In this document: piece after piece, positions 31,240 through 43,600 of the stretch
Layout: every line of letters begins with the position of its first letter
Position numbering within the stretch: position 1 is the first letter of the stretch
NCBI GenBank assembly: GCA_950022655.1
Contig: OX465584.1
Location: forward strand, 26,385,469 to 26,449,468
Length of the DNA: 64,000 nt
Source: Alentia gelatinosa
Lineage: Eukaryota; Annelida; Polychaeta; Phyllodocida; Polynoidae
Direction of reading: 5' to 3'
The notes under the pieces: model-generated
What the model was told of the DNA's origin: nothing
Database searches by the model: none
What the model saw: only the letters and a program-made list of their open reading frames with translations
Translations under genes and position numbers: made by a program

Positions 31240-31760
31240 GACCTTTTCATCAAATAGTTTATTAAGGCTTGTTCTGGTGAAAATAATGTAACAAAATCTT
31301 CATTTTTCCATGCATGATTATCTGAAAATTAGGGAATTCTGAATGCCAGCCCCAGCCAAAGTCACACAAAATCTGCCGATTGTTTAGAAACCCCCAGCAG
31401 ACTTGGAGCCATGTTTTTTTACTGTCTTATTTAGGTATTTACCTAGAATCATTGATGAAATAGTTTATTAAGGCCTGGTGGTTTGAAAATCTAGATTTTT
31501 CATGTCAACCAACTGAAAATAAGGGAATTCTGACTGCCGACTCCACCCAAAATGACCGAAAATCTGCCAATTGTTCAGAAACCTCCAGCACCCCTAGGAC
31601 CATAACTTTAACTATTCTATTTATGAACTGTCTTGGAATTGTTGGTGAAATAGTTTATCAAGGCCTAGTGTGATGGTAATATTTTCAAAATCTTGAATTA
31701 CCATGGCTGATTATCTGAAAATGAGGGGAAATTTGTCGGCCGGCCCTAACCAATATAATA
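31240..31760 (+). repeat. Degenerate ~200-bp tandem repeat (about 2.5 units)
   Basis: AATAGTTTATTAAGGC-type text recurs at 31253, 31459 and 31649, and AAAATCTGCC...TTGTT(T/C)AGAAACC(C/T)CCAGCA recurs between. Units are diverged, so the duplication is old. Confidence 0.7.
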
Positions 31761-31899
31761 ACTATAATGTAAGATTTTCAGCTCAGAGGATACCTTTGAT
31801 GTCTTTTTTATGTCAGGCAACAGTCTCAGATACCATCAGTCTGTTGTGACAAAAAGTTTCACATTTTCCTCAGCCCCTTACAATAAAGATAGAAGCACA

Positions 31900-32360
31900 A
31901 ATCAAAGTGTTTCAGAAAGGTCTGTAATAACTACTTTGTAAGGGGCAGATTTTATAAAGTTGGGACATTTTTAAGATTCTCATTTCAGGGGGTATTTTTG
32001 ATGTCTTTTTATGTCAGGCGACACCCTCAGACGAAAATCTGACTCTGGTTTCAAATGAGGCATATCATATTATGATTGAACCAGTCTTAGGGGTAGAAAT
32101 TTGTGCATAAGGTAGTTCTTAAAAATGGAGTCACCCCTGAAAAAAGAAACATCACTGATACTTTTCCTTTTTTTAAATCCATGTCAAAATACTAAAGATA
32201 TAAGATTTGTATGGCCAGAAAACCTCCTGTCCAAATAAAAAATCATGTTCCTATTTGTACTTATTTAGCTATAAAATGCAAAATTGTGGTCGGATTACCT
32301 CGTGACTAGTGACTACAGTAGGCTATAGACATAACCTTTAAGACCAACTGGCCAATCGCT
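31900..32360 (-). repeat. Interspersed repeat R1, partial copy
   Basis: CAAATGAGGCATATCATATT, ACCAGTCTTAGGGGTAGAAAT and GTAGGCTATAGACATAACCT match the other R1 copies in the same order. Confidence 0.65.
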
Positions 32361-33285
32361 AATTATATTGGAATCATTACCGACCATTCAGCTTCACAAT
32401 ACAATACGTAGTAAAATAAAAACACATCCACTAAAATGTTTATCTGGTTTATATTTATTTCTTGAGACAGTATGTATAATCAAATTTTTTCCCTTGTGAT
32501 AACAAAACTTATATCAATAAAATTCAGGAATACATCTACATGTGTGTTAAAACTTATTAAACAAATTGACTCTCAAGCAGCTGTGACATGATACTATATA
32601 TTAATTCTACCCTTACCACACCTGTGAATTTAAACTTTGTCTTAGTATCATGAACAATGGCCACAATACAGACGCATGCCCCAGCTGGCAGCGAGGCCAG
32701 ATGGTTTATATAATGTTTGATATTTACACAGTAATGCGCTTTTGCCTTATGGCAGAGTTTACTGTACAAATGAAGACGGTTTGAAGCACGTGTCACACGG
32801 CGCCATGTGGTACCGCGCGTCTACTAACGCCACCGACATAATGACCTGTATCTATACAGAATGTTATAAACACTACTCCATATACAGTAGCAACCCAAAA
32901 TAGTGAACACTATTGAGACTATCAACTATACTATAGTGAGTTATCAAGTATTCAGGTGTCCACTAATACCAGGTTTCCACTGTATTAAGCGGGTGTTCCA
33001 CCAGCGCGCCGATCCAACCCGAAATACGCAAATGGAGAGGTCACGAAAATCGTATTAGCATGTATGGATGGGTCGGTCCGGTGGAAGAGCACAAATTCCA
33101 TAAGATCCAGCCTGTCAACCAGGTCCAGTTTTCTAATAAACCACAAACAAAAAAGACGCTTTAGAACTAAAAGGTGGTCGCCACTGATACATCTGGCACT
33201 ATCCCCTGAACGCTGACTGTTGGGAACAAGCGAATGATTACTTCTGGTCACAGTGACATAGGGAGGCAAAGTGGACTTGCTGAAA
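32361..33285. other. Unassigned
   Basis: Holds one GTTCCACCAGCGCGCC word at about 32995 of the small GC-rich foldback family, with GGTGGAAGAGC downstream at about 33081. No gene recognised. Confidence 0.35.
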
Positions 33286-33289
33286 CCAA

Positions 33290-33660
33290 AGATACTCATG
33301 TTCAGAACATTATTTCTGGAGATAAACGCTCAGTACTTGTATGGCTACATGGGTATATATATGGGTTCAAGATCATATGTGTCATTCCCCCATTTCTTTC
33401 TGCATGCATATTTCTGATACACTTAACAACTGTCATCATAACTTTGAGACCAACTTATCTTCAACTGTCATCATAATTTTGAGACAAATTTATTCACAGA
33501 CGATTGTAGTAAACTACACCTTAAGGGTAGCAAACGAGACCAAAAACGAATTTCTAGCCTCATAGCTTTAGCACTAAACCTCTTTCTTACTGGCCTCCAG
33601 AAATGTTTTGAGCACGTGTATCTACGCTTTCAGTGGGACCACTTTGGCTCCTTATCCAAC
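33290..33660. repeat. Second copy of the 2650-3010 repeat family
   Basis: Shares AACAACTGTCATCATAA, TAGTAAACTACACCTT, GAGACCAAAAACGAA and CACTTTGGCTCC in the same order. The left foldback arm is less clear than in the first copy. Confidence 0.65.
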
Positions 33661-35209
33661 AATGGTACCGGAGGTGCAGTATCTAACTCAGATATTTCAG
33701 ACATTTACACAAATTCAGATCTTAAACTCTACCTAATTCTATTGTATAATTGATGCAGGGTTCATTTTTTACCGTCTATTTATCAAACGTTACAGCTATA
33801 GTATGCTGTGCTACCTTGCGTCACTTTCTGGGAACCTCTTTCATAATCCTAAGTGCGATAACAACAGTGCAGCAAACAATTAAGGCATGGTATTTGAAAA
33901 CTTAAAATCCGGAAAAAAAAGGTTGCCGGAGGTATGTATATATCTTTTTAAGCTATTCTAATTGAATTTCTGGCCTCAGCTGGTAGCTAAACGACCTTTT
34001 GATTAACGTATTTTCTCATCAGATTTACATTGATCTCAAGAATTACCCTTGGTACGTCAAAAAAGCCTGAAATCTGGAAAAATCCTGAGAAATCCCATGT
34101 CTTGTATGTGCATGTCCCCTATTTCACGATACACGTGGCACCACCTGTTACCGTTTTATGGCACTTCTCCTGTCGACACAGGTGTCATTTGAAGGCGGTT
34201 TCTTTTAATACCACAGCATGCTCCAACATGCACATTTTATACAGTGGATACACTTCACTGTTACCCCAAAAAGAGGCCATCTTGGTGCTAATAATGAGAA
34301 TTGCAAAATTATGGTCAACTATATTTTCTGTATGATGTCATTTCAAATAGAGACTAGTAGAATCTTGTTCCTGAATTAAAAGGAAAAAACTGCGCATATT
34401 GTTTAATTTAGAGCAGAACAATAAGTCTGCTATTGAAATACACGCACACCTATTCCACTAGGCTGTGCCACAGTGCATGTTTATCCAGTAAGATCATCGC
34501 TAAATAACAAATGTACAAAAATAAAATATATGATAAATTCAGCATGTCAATAAAAGAAACATGACTTCGATGTGGATACATGTTCACTCAAGAAAACCCT
34601 TAAATCAGTGAAAAGAGACGTCTCCAGAAAGAGACACAGTAAACACGGAGGTAAATTCCCATGAAAAAGTGATTTGTACTGTAATTTATCCGAATCTCGT
34701 AGCGAGCCATTGGATATTTCATGCGAGATGTGTTCTACAAAACATTGACATCCGAAGTTTACAAATTGAGATTAATGATGCAATTCATTTTCATAGCATG
34801 GCACTTAACAAGGTCACACATGACAATGTCTGTCCCAGATGGAACCCGTTTACATTTTTGTATTGTGTCAAGGCATGCATATATCCGCAAGATACCATAA
34901 TTATTTCTGTCAGGGACAAACATTGAATTCCATGGTCCTGCACTCTCCCCATCATAACAAAAACATGAAATTGTGACTTAAATTCATCAGATTCTTGTGG
35001 ATACCAAAGTAAAACAAAACAAAAACACATAAATACTCACCACAATCACTTCACCCTCTACCGTTATATGAGTCTACATACTGTGTACAAAGCTTGATAT
35101 GTTAGTGTAATACTTTCAACAATTAAAACCCATTAGTTACTATTCAAACCACCATTGGACTGCCAGACCTGCCTTTATCAGGAGGTAGCGGCTAATGTTC
35201 CCCGAACCG
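33661..35209. other. Unassigned
   Basis: AT-rich DNA with frames up to about 100 residues and no recognised domain. Confidence 0.35.
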
Positions 35210-35680
35210 GGACAAGCAAAGGACACACGTTCCCTGTACTGGATGTACACAGAACACACATTCCTAGAATATGTGTGTTCCCTGTATAGGACATACACAG
35301 AAGACACTTTCCTTGTACAGGACATACACAGAACATAGGTTCCCAGTACAGGACATACACAGAAGACACTTTCCCTGTGCAGGACGTACACAGAACACAG
35401 GTTCCCTGTACAGGATGTATACAGAGCACACAAGTTTTCCCTGTGCAGGACATACACAGAAGACACTTTCCTTGTACAGGACATACACAGAACATAGGTT
35501 CCCAGTACAGGACATACACAGAAGACACTTTCCCTGTGCAGGACGTACACAGAACACAGGTTCCCTGTACAGGATGTATACAGAGCATACAAGTTTTCCC
35601 TGCACAGCACGTACACAGAACATGCGTTCCCTGCACAGGATGTACACAGAACACACATTGCCTGGCCATTTAGTTTCACC
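35210..35680. repeat. ~31-bp minisatellite with 159-bp higher-order unit
   Basis: Units of the form TTCCCTGTACAGGA(C/T)(A/G)TACACAGAACAC, about 30-33 bp. A block of five units is repeated almost exactly: AAGACACTTT starts at 35301 and 35460, a 159-bp period. Because 159 is divisible by 3, both strands show frames up to 179 residues with a 53-residue period; these are treated as by-products of the repeat. Confidence 0.93.
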
Positions 35681-35689
35681 AGACAGAAT

Positions 35690-37310
35690 ACTTAAGCAAC
35701 ATTGGCAATAGTTACATAACAAATAACAATCATAAAAAATTTCTCTGTAATTATTTATATTTCGATGAAGACAAGATGACTTGGGTCTCTTTAGTTGCCC
35801 ACTTAGTGTCTATTTCGTAACGAGACAACTGACGGAGCGTGAACCGCTAGGTTTTTTTCACCTCAGGGACTAACAAAAAAAATCGACTTTAATTAGTTTG
35901 TGTACACTCCTACTACAGCAGAAGTATCCCGGCGTGGCAGCTAAGACTATGGCCTTCACACCAAAGCCACACAAAGTTGTAATCATTTATAAAATCTAAA
36001 TGAAATATTACAATGATAACAAAAAATAACCGGATGTTACCGGTGGTGAACAATGTTGGAAGTAGCTTCCAAGGCCTGTCATTCGAATTACTCGTTTTCA
36101 GAACCTAACCAGGCTGGTCATTTTTAAATAACTGTATAATAAATGTTGCTTGTTATCAGATGGCTGGTCTTACTGCTGTAATGACTAAATGTACATCACT
36201 ACATGTGTGTTCTGTTCACTGCAGCCCAGTGTGTCACGTGTCAAGAGGGGGGGGGGGGGGGGGGGGGTGTCCATCAGGCCGAGCGACGGCCCTGCATGAC
36301 ACCACACGTTGCTCGTTTTCCTGTCAGGTACTCGGTACCTATGTGCCGGGGTCTATCGGTCCGCCGAGCTGTGCTCGTCCGTGGACGGCTGATGTTGGGC
36401 ACACGCTCCACACATACACGGCACATGCCAGACAGATTATCCTGGACTGATAGACCCTTGACACACGAGCACTGTACACCCTGCAGCCAAAAAGAGCAAC
36501 GGGATGCCATGCAGGCCCGGGGAAAGATCTTCACTCACAGCCAATAAATGCTATTCAAATAGGTTTTGTCGTCTTACTGCCATTCGCCTTTTGCCATGCC
36601 TAGAGACTTATATAATGACAAAATATAAGTAGCAATGCCAATTTTTTTTTTTTTTGAATAATGATATACAATATGTAGTCACTCAAGAATATCATCTATA
36701 TTCAATTCTGTGACATCCGTATTGATAGTTGGGGCAGTTATTTAATTTTCAGTGATTACACGTTACTGTGAGAGAGCAAAGTGCATGCGCTATACACAGG
36801 GAGGGTGCAAGATGGCCATTGGTTGACAGTATTTGTGTGAAACAGGTACGTTTGGGATTCGAATGATGCCGGATTTGCATCTAAATCATGTCGGCCTGGT
36901 TGAATAACCCCTTTACACGCAACACACTTATAACCTACAACACATTCTTTAACAGGAGTCACATGTAACATGCATTATACAACTAACTGGGACAAGCTGA
37001 ACTGGGACTAGAAACATCTTAGGTTCTGACATGTTACTTTTTAAACATTTACACAATTCATGACTGGCAACCTGTCTCCCATAGCGAGTCATTAACACTA
37101 ATCCCCTGTAAGGAGGTGCTTCGGGAATCTTTTTTATATCAGTTTCAGAAACTTAATGAGTTTTCCCATCAGTATGTTTAAACTGTTCACGAGGACGTTA
37201 TCTGTATGTTTTAAATGTTTAAGATGCAGTTATAAGTATGTCTAAATTGTTTATGATGCTACTATTAGTATGTTTGAGTTGTTTACTAGGTTCACTTATT
37301 GTTATGTGTA
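35690..37310. other. Unassigned, with poly-G run at 36247-36267
   Basis: 36200-36540 is GC-rich with frames open on both strands; no family recognised. The remainder is AT-rich. Confidence 0.35.
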
Positions 37311-37314
37311 AATA

Positions 37315-37604
37315 GTTGCTGCTGCCATAATTGAACAGATCTGTATGTGATTTTAAAGCCAAGCTTCTAAATTTACAAGATGCATGCTATATAACATGTA
37401 TAGGAAAGCCATGCATTTATTTCATATTCATTTCACCGGCCATTTAAATAATCACCAACTGTTGCTGCTGCCATAATTGAACAGATCTGTATGTGATTTT
37501 AAAGCCAAGCTTCTAAATTTACAAGATGCATGCTATATAACATGTATAGGAAAGCCATGCATTTATTTCATATTCATTTCACCGGCCATTTAAATAATCA
37601 CCAT
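37315..37604 (+). repeat. 146-bp perfect tandem duplication
   Basis: GTTGCTGCTGCCATAATTGA starts at 37315 and again at 37461; the following text through TTTAAATAATCACCA is the same in both copies. Identity implies a recent event or recent homogenisation. Confidence 0.97.
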
Positions 37605-39570
37605 CCAAATAAAATGTTTGCACTATACACTAAATGACATCTGACTGTATTGGTATTCAGATACCATGGTGAAAACCACAAGATCAATTATATAACTTCA
37701 AGTGATTTCCAGACACTCACTGCATACAGGACCACTCTTTGTGTCTGTATTAAAATGACCAAGCTAAAGTCATGAAGACATCGTCATATACTATAAGGGA
37801 ATCACTTAACTTAAAGTAAACATCACCTACAACTAACAATCTTCACACATTCTGCAAAACTGTAGACACTGCATTAATGTTCACCTCGTGCATACATGTA
37901 CAGTGTATATGCATTTTATAGAACATTTGTTTCTGAAGAGGGAGACTCGTGGAATTGACATTGAATTGTTCAGTTCATCGCTTTGTATACCAACGGAAAA
38001 TGTCGATAAAGCAAAAAAAACACTATGTAAATTTGTTCTTTATAAGAATGTTAGTCATAAATCGTGGACGAAAGCAAAACTTTGCCTCGTTTGTAAACTA
38101 CTTATTCCTAAACTACTAGAAAAGATTAATTTGTAGAATATTGAAGACTTTTCATTGAAGTATAGTAGCACCTACCAGACCAATTAAAAATCTGATGATT
38201 TAGATTTAAAAGATAAATCTATCATTCACCTCCTCTACCTAGAGTGTCAACTGCTTCTAATATAGAATTACTGGAAATATCTATTTCAATATTTCAAAGC
38301 TAGCACAGTATAATTTTTCGCATAATTTGATATGAGAATGACAGATAATATTCACACCATTTCACATAAAGAAATGGGTTTTGAGTAAAACAAGCACATT
38401 TGTCTTCCATTCCTAGAACGCTTAGTTAGGTTAAACCTTTCTATGGGAGACCATTGTAAGTGTGATGTCATCGGAAATAACCGGCCAACAAAAGTATTTT
38501 GACCAGCAATGATGAATCGACCTACATCATGGTAAGGGGCAGGACACATATTGCTGCACGAGCCAAGTATTCTCATCTCTCTTGGGAAGGTGTCTCAAAC
38601 ACGGCCTTTATTTAAATGCCGTTATATTCATTCAAATGATATATTATAATCATGAGACCGCGGAGCAATAGTGTACTGCTGAGCAATTTCAAATATCGGC
38701 GGGCAACATGTATTTCTCTACATTTAAGGGAATAACAACGTTCTGTTTATGACGAGCCAAGGAGGAATTCAGTTAAATAGAAATTAGTAATCACTACAGA
38801 TACGAGTCTAAGTATTATCAGTGCTGACTGAAAAAAAAGACATTGTCGAAATGGGATTACTTTCAACGCCCTATGAAGTCAATCCTGATGATATCAGGAA
38901 ATGCCCCAGGAAGATCGAAATTTCATTGTTCGTTACCATTACTAAAACTTCTTCAGTGTTGAATTTACCTCCCCAAATACGTCGGAAACAGCCGTGGGGT
39001 GTGTACAGTTTAGTGAAAAGGAAGTGTCCTAAAATATCCAAAGGATGAGTGGCAAAGAATTTGAGAAAATCCTTGGTTGAAAACTTGGAAGCCTAAGAAT
39101 GATTTTATATTTCAAATTGGACCCAAAGTTGTCTCGCATTTGGACGCTAGGCTACATCGCCAGTATCCTACGTTTTTCACATAGGAACTGGCAGACACTA
39201 GGCTACGTTAAGTAGAACCCTAAATGACTTATTTTCTTAGGTTCAAGACCATGAATACGAGATTAACTAGTGTTAACCTCCTAGGTATATTACAGATACC
39301 TTTTCAAATGTTTCCCCAGGTGTTATGAGAGAAAACCCTGAAAGATCCATAGTATTGTGTCCTAGGTTGTCACCGTGGCGTAGAGTCCAATTTTCGCAGC
39401 GTAGTGTCCGTTGTGTGGTAACTATGTAGCACAGTGTCTTGTATTCGCTGTGCCTATTTAACAACATTACTTTTGTGCAAAGATCACCTGATGAAGACTG
39501 GAACTTACTGGTGTGTGAGTAGATGGACCTGGCCTGTCTTGCTCACATATATCGATCACAGAAACCTACA
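37605..39570. other. Unassigned
   Basis: Includes an 82-residue Lys-rich + frame at 37888-38136 and a 75-residue frame at 38821-39048, neither recognised nor supported by splice signals. Confidence 0.35.
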
Positions 39571-39589
39571 TGCCAGTGCAGTCTCAGCA

Positions 39590-40436
39590 TGTGGGCCGAG
39601 TCTAGGCATGTGGGCCGAGTCTAGGCATGTGGGCCGAGTCTTTGATGCCGGCCGAGTCCAGGCATGCTGTTAAGTCTAAGCCTGCCTACCGAGTCTCAAC
39701 CCGCCAGCCAAGCCTCTGGATATTGATTGACTCTAGGCATACAAGTTGAGTCTCAACCTGCCAGCCCAGCCTCAGCATATTGATTGAGTCTAGGCATACA
39801 AGTTGAGTCTCAACATGCCAGCCCAGCCTCAGCATATTGATTGAGTCTAGGCATACAAGTTGAGTCTCAGCCTACCAGCCCAGCCTCAGCATATTGATTG
39901 AGTCTAGGCATACAAGTTGAGTCTCAACATGCCAGCCCAGCCTCAGCATATTGATTGAGTCTAGGCATACAAGTTGAGTCTCAGCCTACCAGCCCAGCCT
40001 CAGCATATTGATTGACTCTAGGCATACAAGTTGAGTCTCAACATGCCAGCCCAGCCTCAGCATATTGATTGAGTCTAGGCATACAAGTTGAGTCTCAGCC
40101 TACCAGCCCAGCCTCAGCATATTGATTGAGTCTAGGCATACAAGTTGAGTCTCAGCCTACCAGCCCAGCCTCAGCATATTGATTGAGTCTAGGCATACAA
40201 GTTGAGTCTCAGCATGCCAGCCCAGCCTCAGCATATTGATTGAGTCTAGGCATACAAGTTGAGTCTCAGCCTACCAGCCCAGCCTCAGCATATTGATTGA
40301 GTCTAGGCATACAAGTTGAGTCTCAGCATGCCAGCCCAGCCTCAGCATATTGATTGAGTCTCAGAATGTCGGCCCAGTCTCGGCATGCTATCAGAGTCTC
40401 GGCTTGAGGCCCACTCAGCATGCCAGCTGCGTCTCG
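39590..40436. repeat. 57-bp minisatellite abutting the ZIP stop codon
   Basis: TGATTGAGTCTAGGCATACA recurs at 39781, 39838 and 39895, a 57-bp period, for about 12 regular units, with shorter degenerate GAGTCTCGGCATGC-type units at both ends. The last degenerate units reach to within a few bases of the transporter stop codon at 40443-40445, so the array would form the proximal 3' untranslated region of that gene. Confidence 0.95.
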
Positions 40437-40442
40437 GCACGC

Positions 40443-40604
40443 TCATGGCTCAAGGTGGGAGAGGTCGATCTTGCCGCTGAAGACAGCGAGCAGCACCATG
40501 ATGCCGAGCCCAGAGAGAATCCCTGCATTCTGCAGTAGGAAGATGGACCACGTGGCGCCCGTGGCCGCCTCCTCCTCGTCCGCCGCGTGGTTGACCTCCG
40601 GTAA
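40443..40604 (-). CDS. SLC39A8/14-like: ZIP exon h: TM8 and stop
   Basis: Starts [19 protein letters not shown] after TTTCAG, continuing the L(A/V)DM(F/L)PE motif from exon g, then [20 protein letters not shown] as TM8 and a short tail ending SHLEP. The stop is TGA at 40445-40443. A 57-bp minisatellite follows at once. Confidence 0.93.
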   Translation of the reverse strand, partial: LPEVNHAADEEEAATGATWSIFLLQNAGILSGLGIMVLLAVFSGKIDLSHLEP

Positions 40605-43600
40605 CTGAAACACACACAAACCAGCCGTCAGTTTACAGCATCTCAACGACACCACCAAGTGGCAGATAGCGTATTCTTGTTCATATCTTGTCTCGGCTTT
40701 GGAACGGTCATTCAGGTCATAATGATTGGAGAGCTGGGTAGGAGATGCTTTATTTACTTTCAAAACAGGTTTATCGGAATAAGCATGTAACCAGGTTTGT
40801 ATAATTACCGATAATAGGGAAGGGACAGTCATCTAGCTCGAGGTAGGCCTAATTCTAAGAAGAACTGCATCGAGATCCTTAGCTACTGAAAATGTGCAAT
40901 GCGTTTCGGTTGCGGGGTAATCTCAATAGGCAAAGCCCAGTGAGATTATGTAGCAAATCAAAATGAATGGTATAATTTCAGTCGCTATACATCGAATGCG
41001 GTTCAGATGTTATCTTACCCCTATCACTGACTAATTGGCTAAAGAAGTGTGGCATCATCACCCATTGAGTATTCTTTTACAATACTCCAAGGGTGTTGAG
41101 TTTGAGTTCCCAATGTTAAGCCTATCAGAAAAAATCCCCGGAGTGAATTAAAGCTTCGTTAACAACAGAAGTGCGATGTTAACAAAGTACGGGGGGTCAG
41201 CCGTGTTCCAGAACCATGTCCATAGCAATATATATATACATCACTAATTAGACACTGGAATTGCTCGTCGGGTCTTAAGCTGTAATCACTACAATATACA
41301 TATAGATATAAATATGTATATAAGCAAATATATGTATGGTAATATGAGGCTTTACCCAGCCTTAAAAAGAGAAGTAAATAATATACATAATAAGAGCTAA
41401 ATGTGCATTTTAAAATAGAATCATTGGCCTCTAAAGGCCAATTTAGCGGGTGGACGCATTTTGAACTCAATAGGTCTATATACAAAGAGGTGAGGGATTG
41501 GGTACTTAGTGCCCTATCTGTCTGTGAACTCTGCAGGTCATGGATCAGTGCACACAGCTGAGGGGTGGGGTGGGAGGGGGAATGGGGTAGAGAAGAGACC
41601 TTTTTAGAACCCAGAGTATATTTATCTAACTGTAGGCGATTTCAATTGGCAATCAGCAATGACCTTCATGGATAAGTGCACACAGAAACTGAGACATGTC
41701 TGCATTTTCACTAATAAAGTAGGTCAAGCCAATATCTGCTGATAAATAATATTGCAAATTATTTTACAAACCAATATCATTTGACTGGGTCTTGACTGAT
41801 TCCTAGAACAAAGTTATGAAGCATTCTGACTTCTGTTTGTGTGTAAATAAGCTGGATAAACCATCCACTCATACACCTGCTGCCCCCCCCCCCCTCACAT
41901 TAAGAAATTTGGCAAAAATACATGAATAGCACATCAAATATACATTTCATCTAAATAATGACACTCCCTAGGGTGTAAGCATCTGCCAGTGCCACTTATG
42001 GAGGTGTTAAATGTTACACCAATGCTCACTGTAAATCAATATTGAGTAAACATCTGTTTGAGTATACCCATTTCACTCAACCCCCCCCCCCCCCCCCCCC
42101 ACTTTTAACAAATTCTTGAATATCTCTGTAAATATAGAACCTACTTTGAAAATTCCACTTCCTAGCACCTACTGTTTTTTATTCTCTTTCAAATGAGGCA
42201 TATCATATCATGATTCAACCAGTTTTAGGGGTAGAAATATGTCCATATAGGAGTTCTTAAAAATGGACCTGTGACTCAAAAGGTCCCCTCCCCCCCAACT
42301 GAAATCTCTTTTTTCTATAAATCCATGTCAAAATACTAAATCCTAAAACTGTAATATAGTGTATGGCCATAAAACCTTCTGTCAAAAACAGTAAACATAT
42401 TCCTATCTGTACTAAGTTAGCTATAAAAAGCAAAAAAATGGTCAGGTTGCCTAGTGACTCTACAAGCTGGTGTACTACAGTAGGCTATAGCCATAACCTA
42501 GAGACCAACCGTCCACCCGCTAATAATATGCACTTCATCCAAGACCGTGCTAATAATGAGCACCTAAACACAGGGTTCCAGGTCAATGCCTTAGTCTATA
42601 TAGAAGGTGCCTACCATATCGACAAGGGCGATGTAGAGGAACATGCCGCCAGCCACGGCGAAGATCCATACGGCGCCCGTGGTGGCCTCGCCCACCAAGA
42701 TGCCGACAATCAGCCCCAGGTAGCACATGCACGCCGACAGGAAGTTGTAGCCGAGTGCCTGGCGCATCGTCATGCCAGAGTTCAGCAGAATGGCGAAGTC
42801 ACCTGCCACCAACAAAAGAGGAGGGTTTCATTTGTGTCACCAAGAGCTGGACGGAGTTACTTTAATTATGCTAGAAATTACTTACATCAAAGACTCTTCT
42901 TGTTATGTCTATAAAGAGCATCGCATCAACAAGCGTTTTGAGACATGTTAAGCTCGCTATATTTTTTCTTCATTTGTTTCTTATTCTGAAGTCTCTAATA
43001 ATAGTTCGTTTTTTAAGTAAGGAAAAAGAAATCATGTCTATTTGGACAAAGTCCTCTCCTGCACAGAAATCCAAAAACTGGTCAATTAAACGACCAAAGA
43101 AACCATCCAAACCACCAAAACGAATTAGCTGGAGAGAGTAGGCACACAACTGCTTTACCATGTAATCTTCAGCGTATCGTAGCTTCTGTCAACGTGTGGT
43201 TCAAACAATTGATGTTCGTAATTACCACATTGGAAACTAACACTATGCATACAATACAACTATAGATTTCTGATCTTTATTATTTTCATTATAAGTATGC
43301 TTCCAAGTTTCCCGTGATTGTCGACTCAATGTCATAAGGTCAGGTACTAGCTAAACAAAGTTTACTCAAAAGGAAGTCAGATTCAAACGTATAAAAATTA
43401 TACTGATTCAAAAAAAAATCTGTTTAGATGTGAATACTATATCTTAATTAACTTAATAAATTCCCGCACGTGAAATACATGTATGTCATTTTAGTAGATA
43501 CACTGAAGGTTGAGACTGACCGAGCTCGTGGGGCAGCTCCTCGCAGATGATGGCCAGCGACACGCTGACGCCCGTCATGATGCTGCCCGTGAAGGCCGCC

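Noticed and set aside
35140..35722. Cys-rich 152-179 residue ORFs on both strands
   Set aside because: They follow the 159-bp higher-order repeat; all frames are open and periodic.
42363..42914. 183-residue + strand ORF
   Set aside because: It is the shadow of ZIP exon g and of an R1 copy on the opposite strand.
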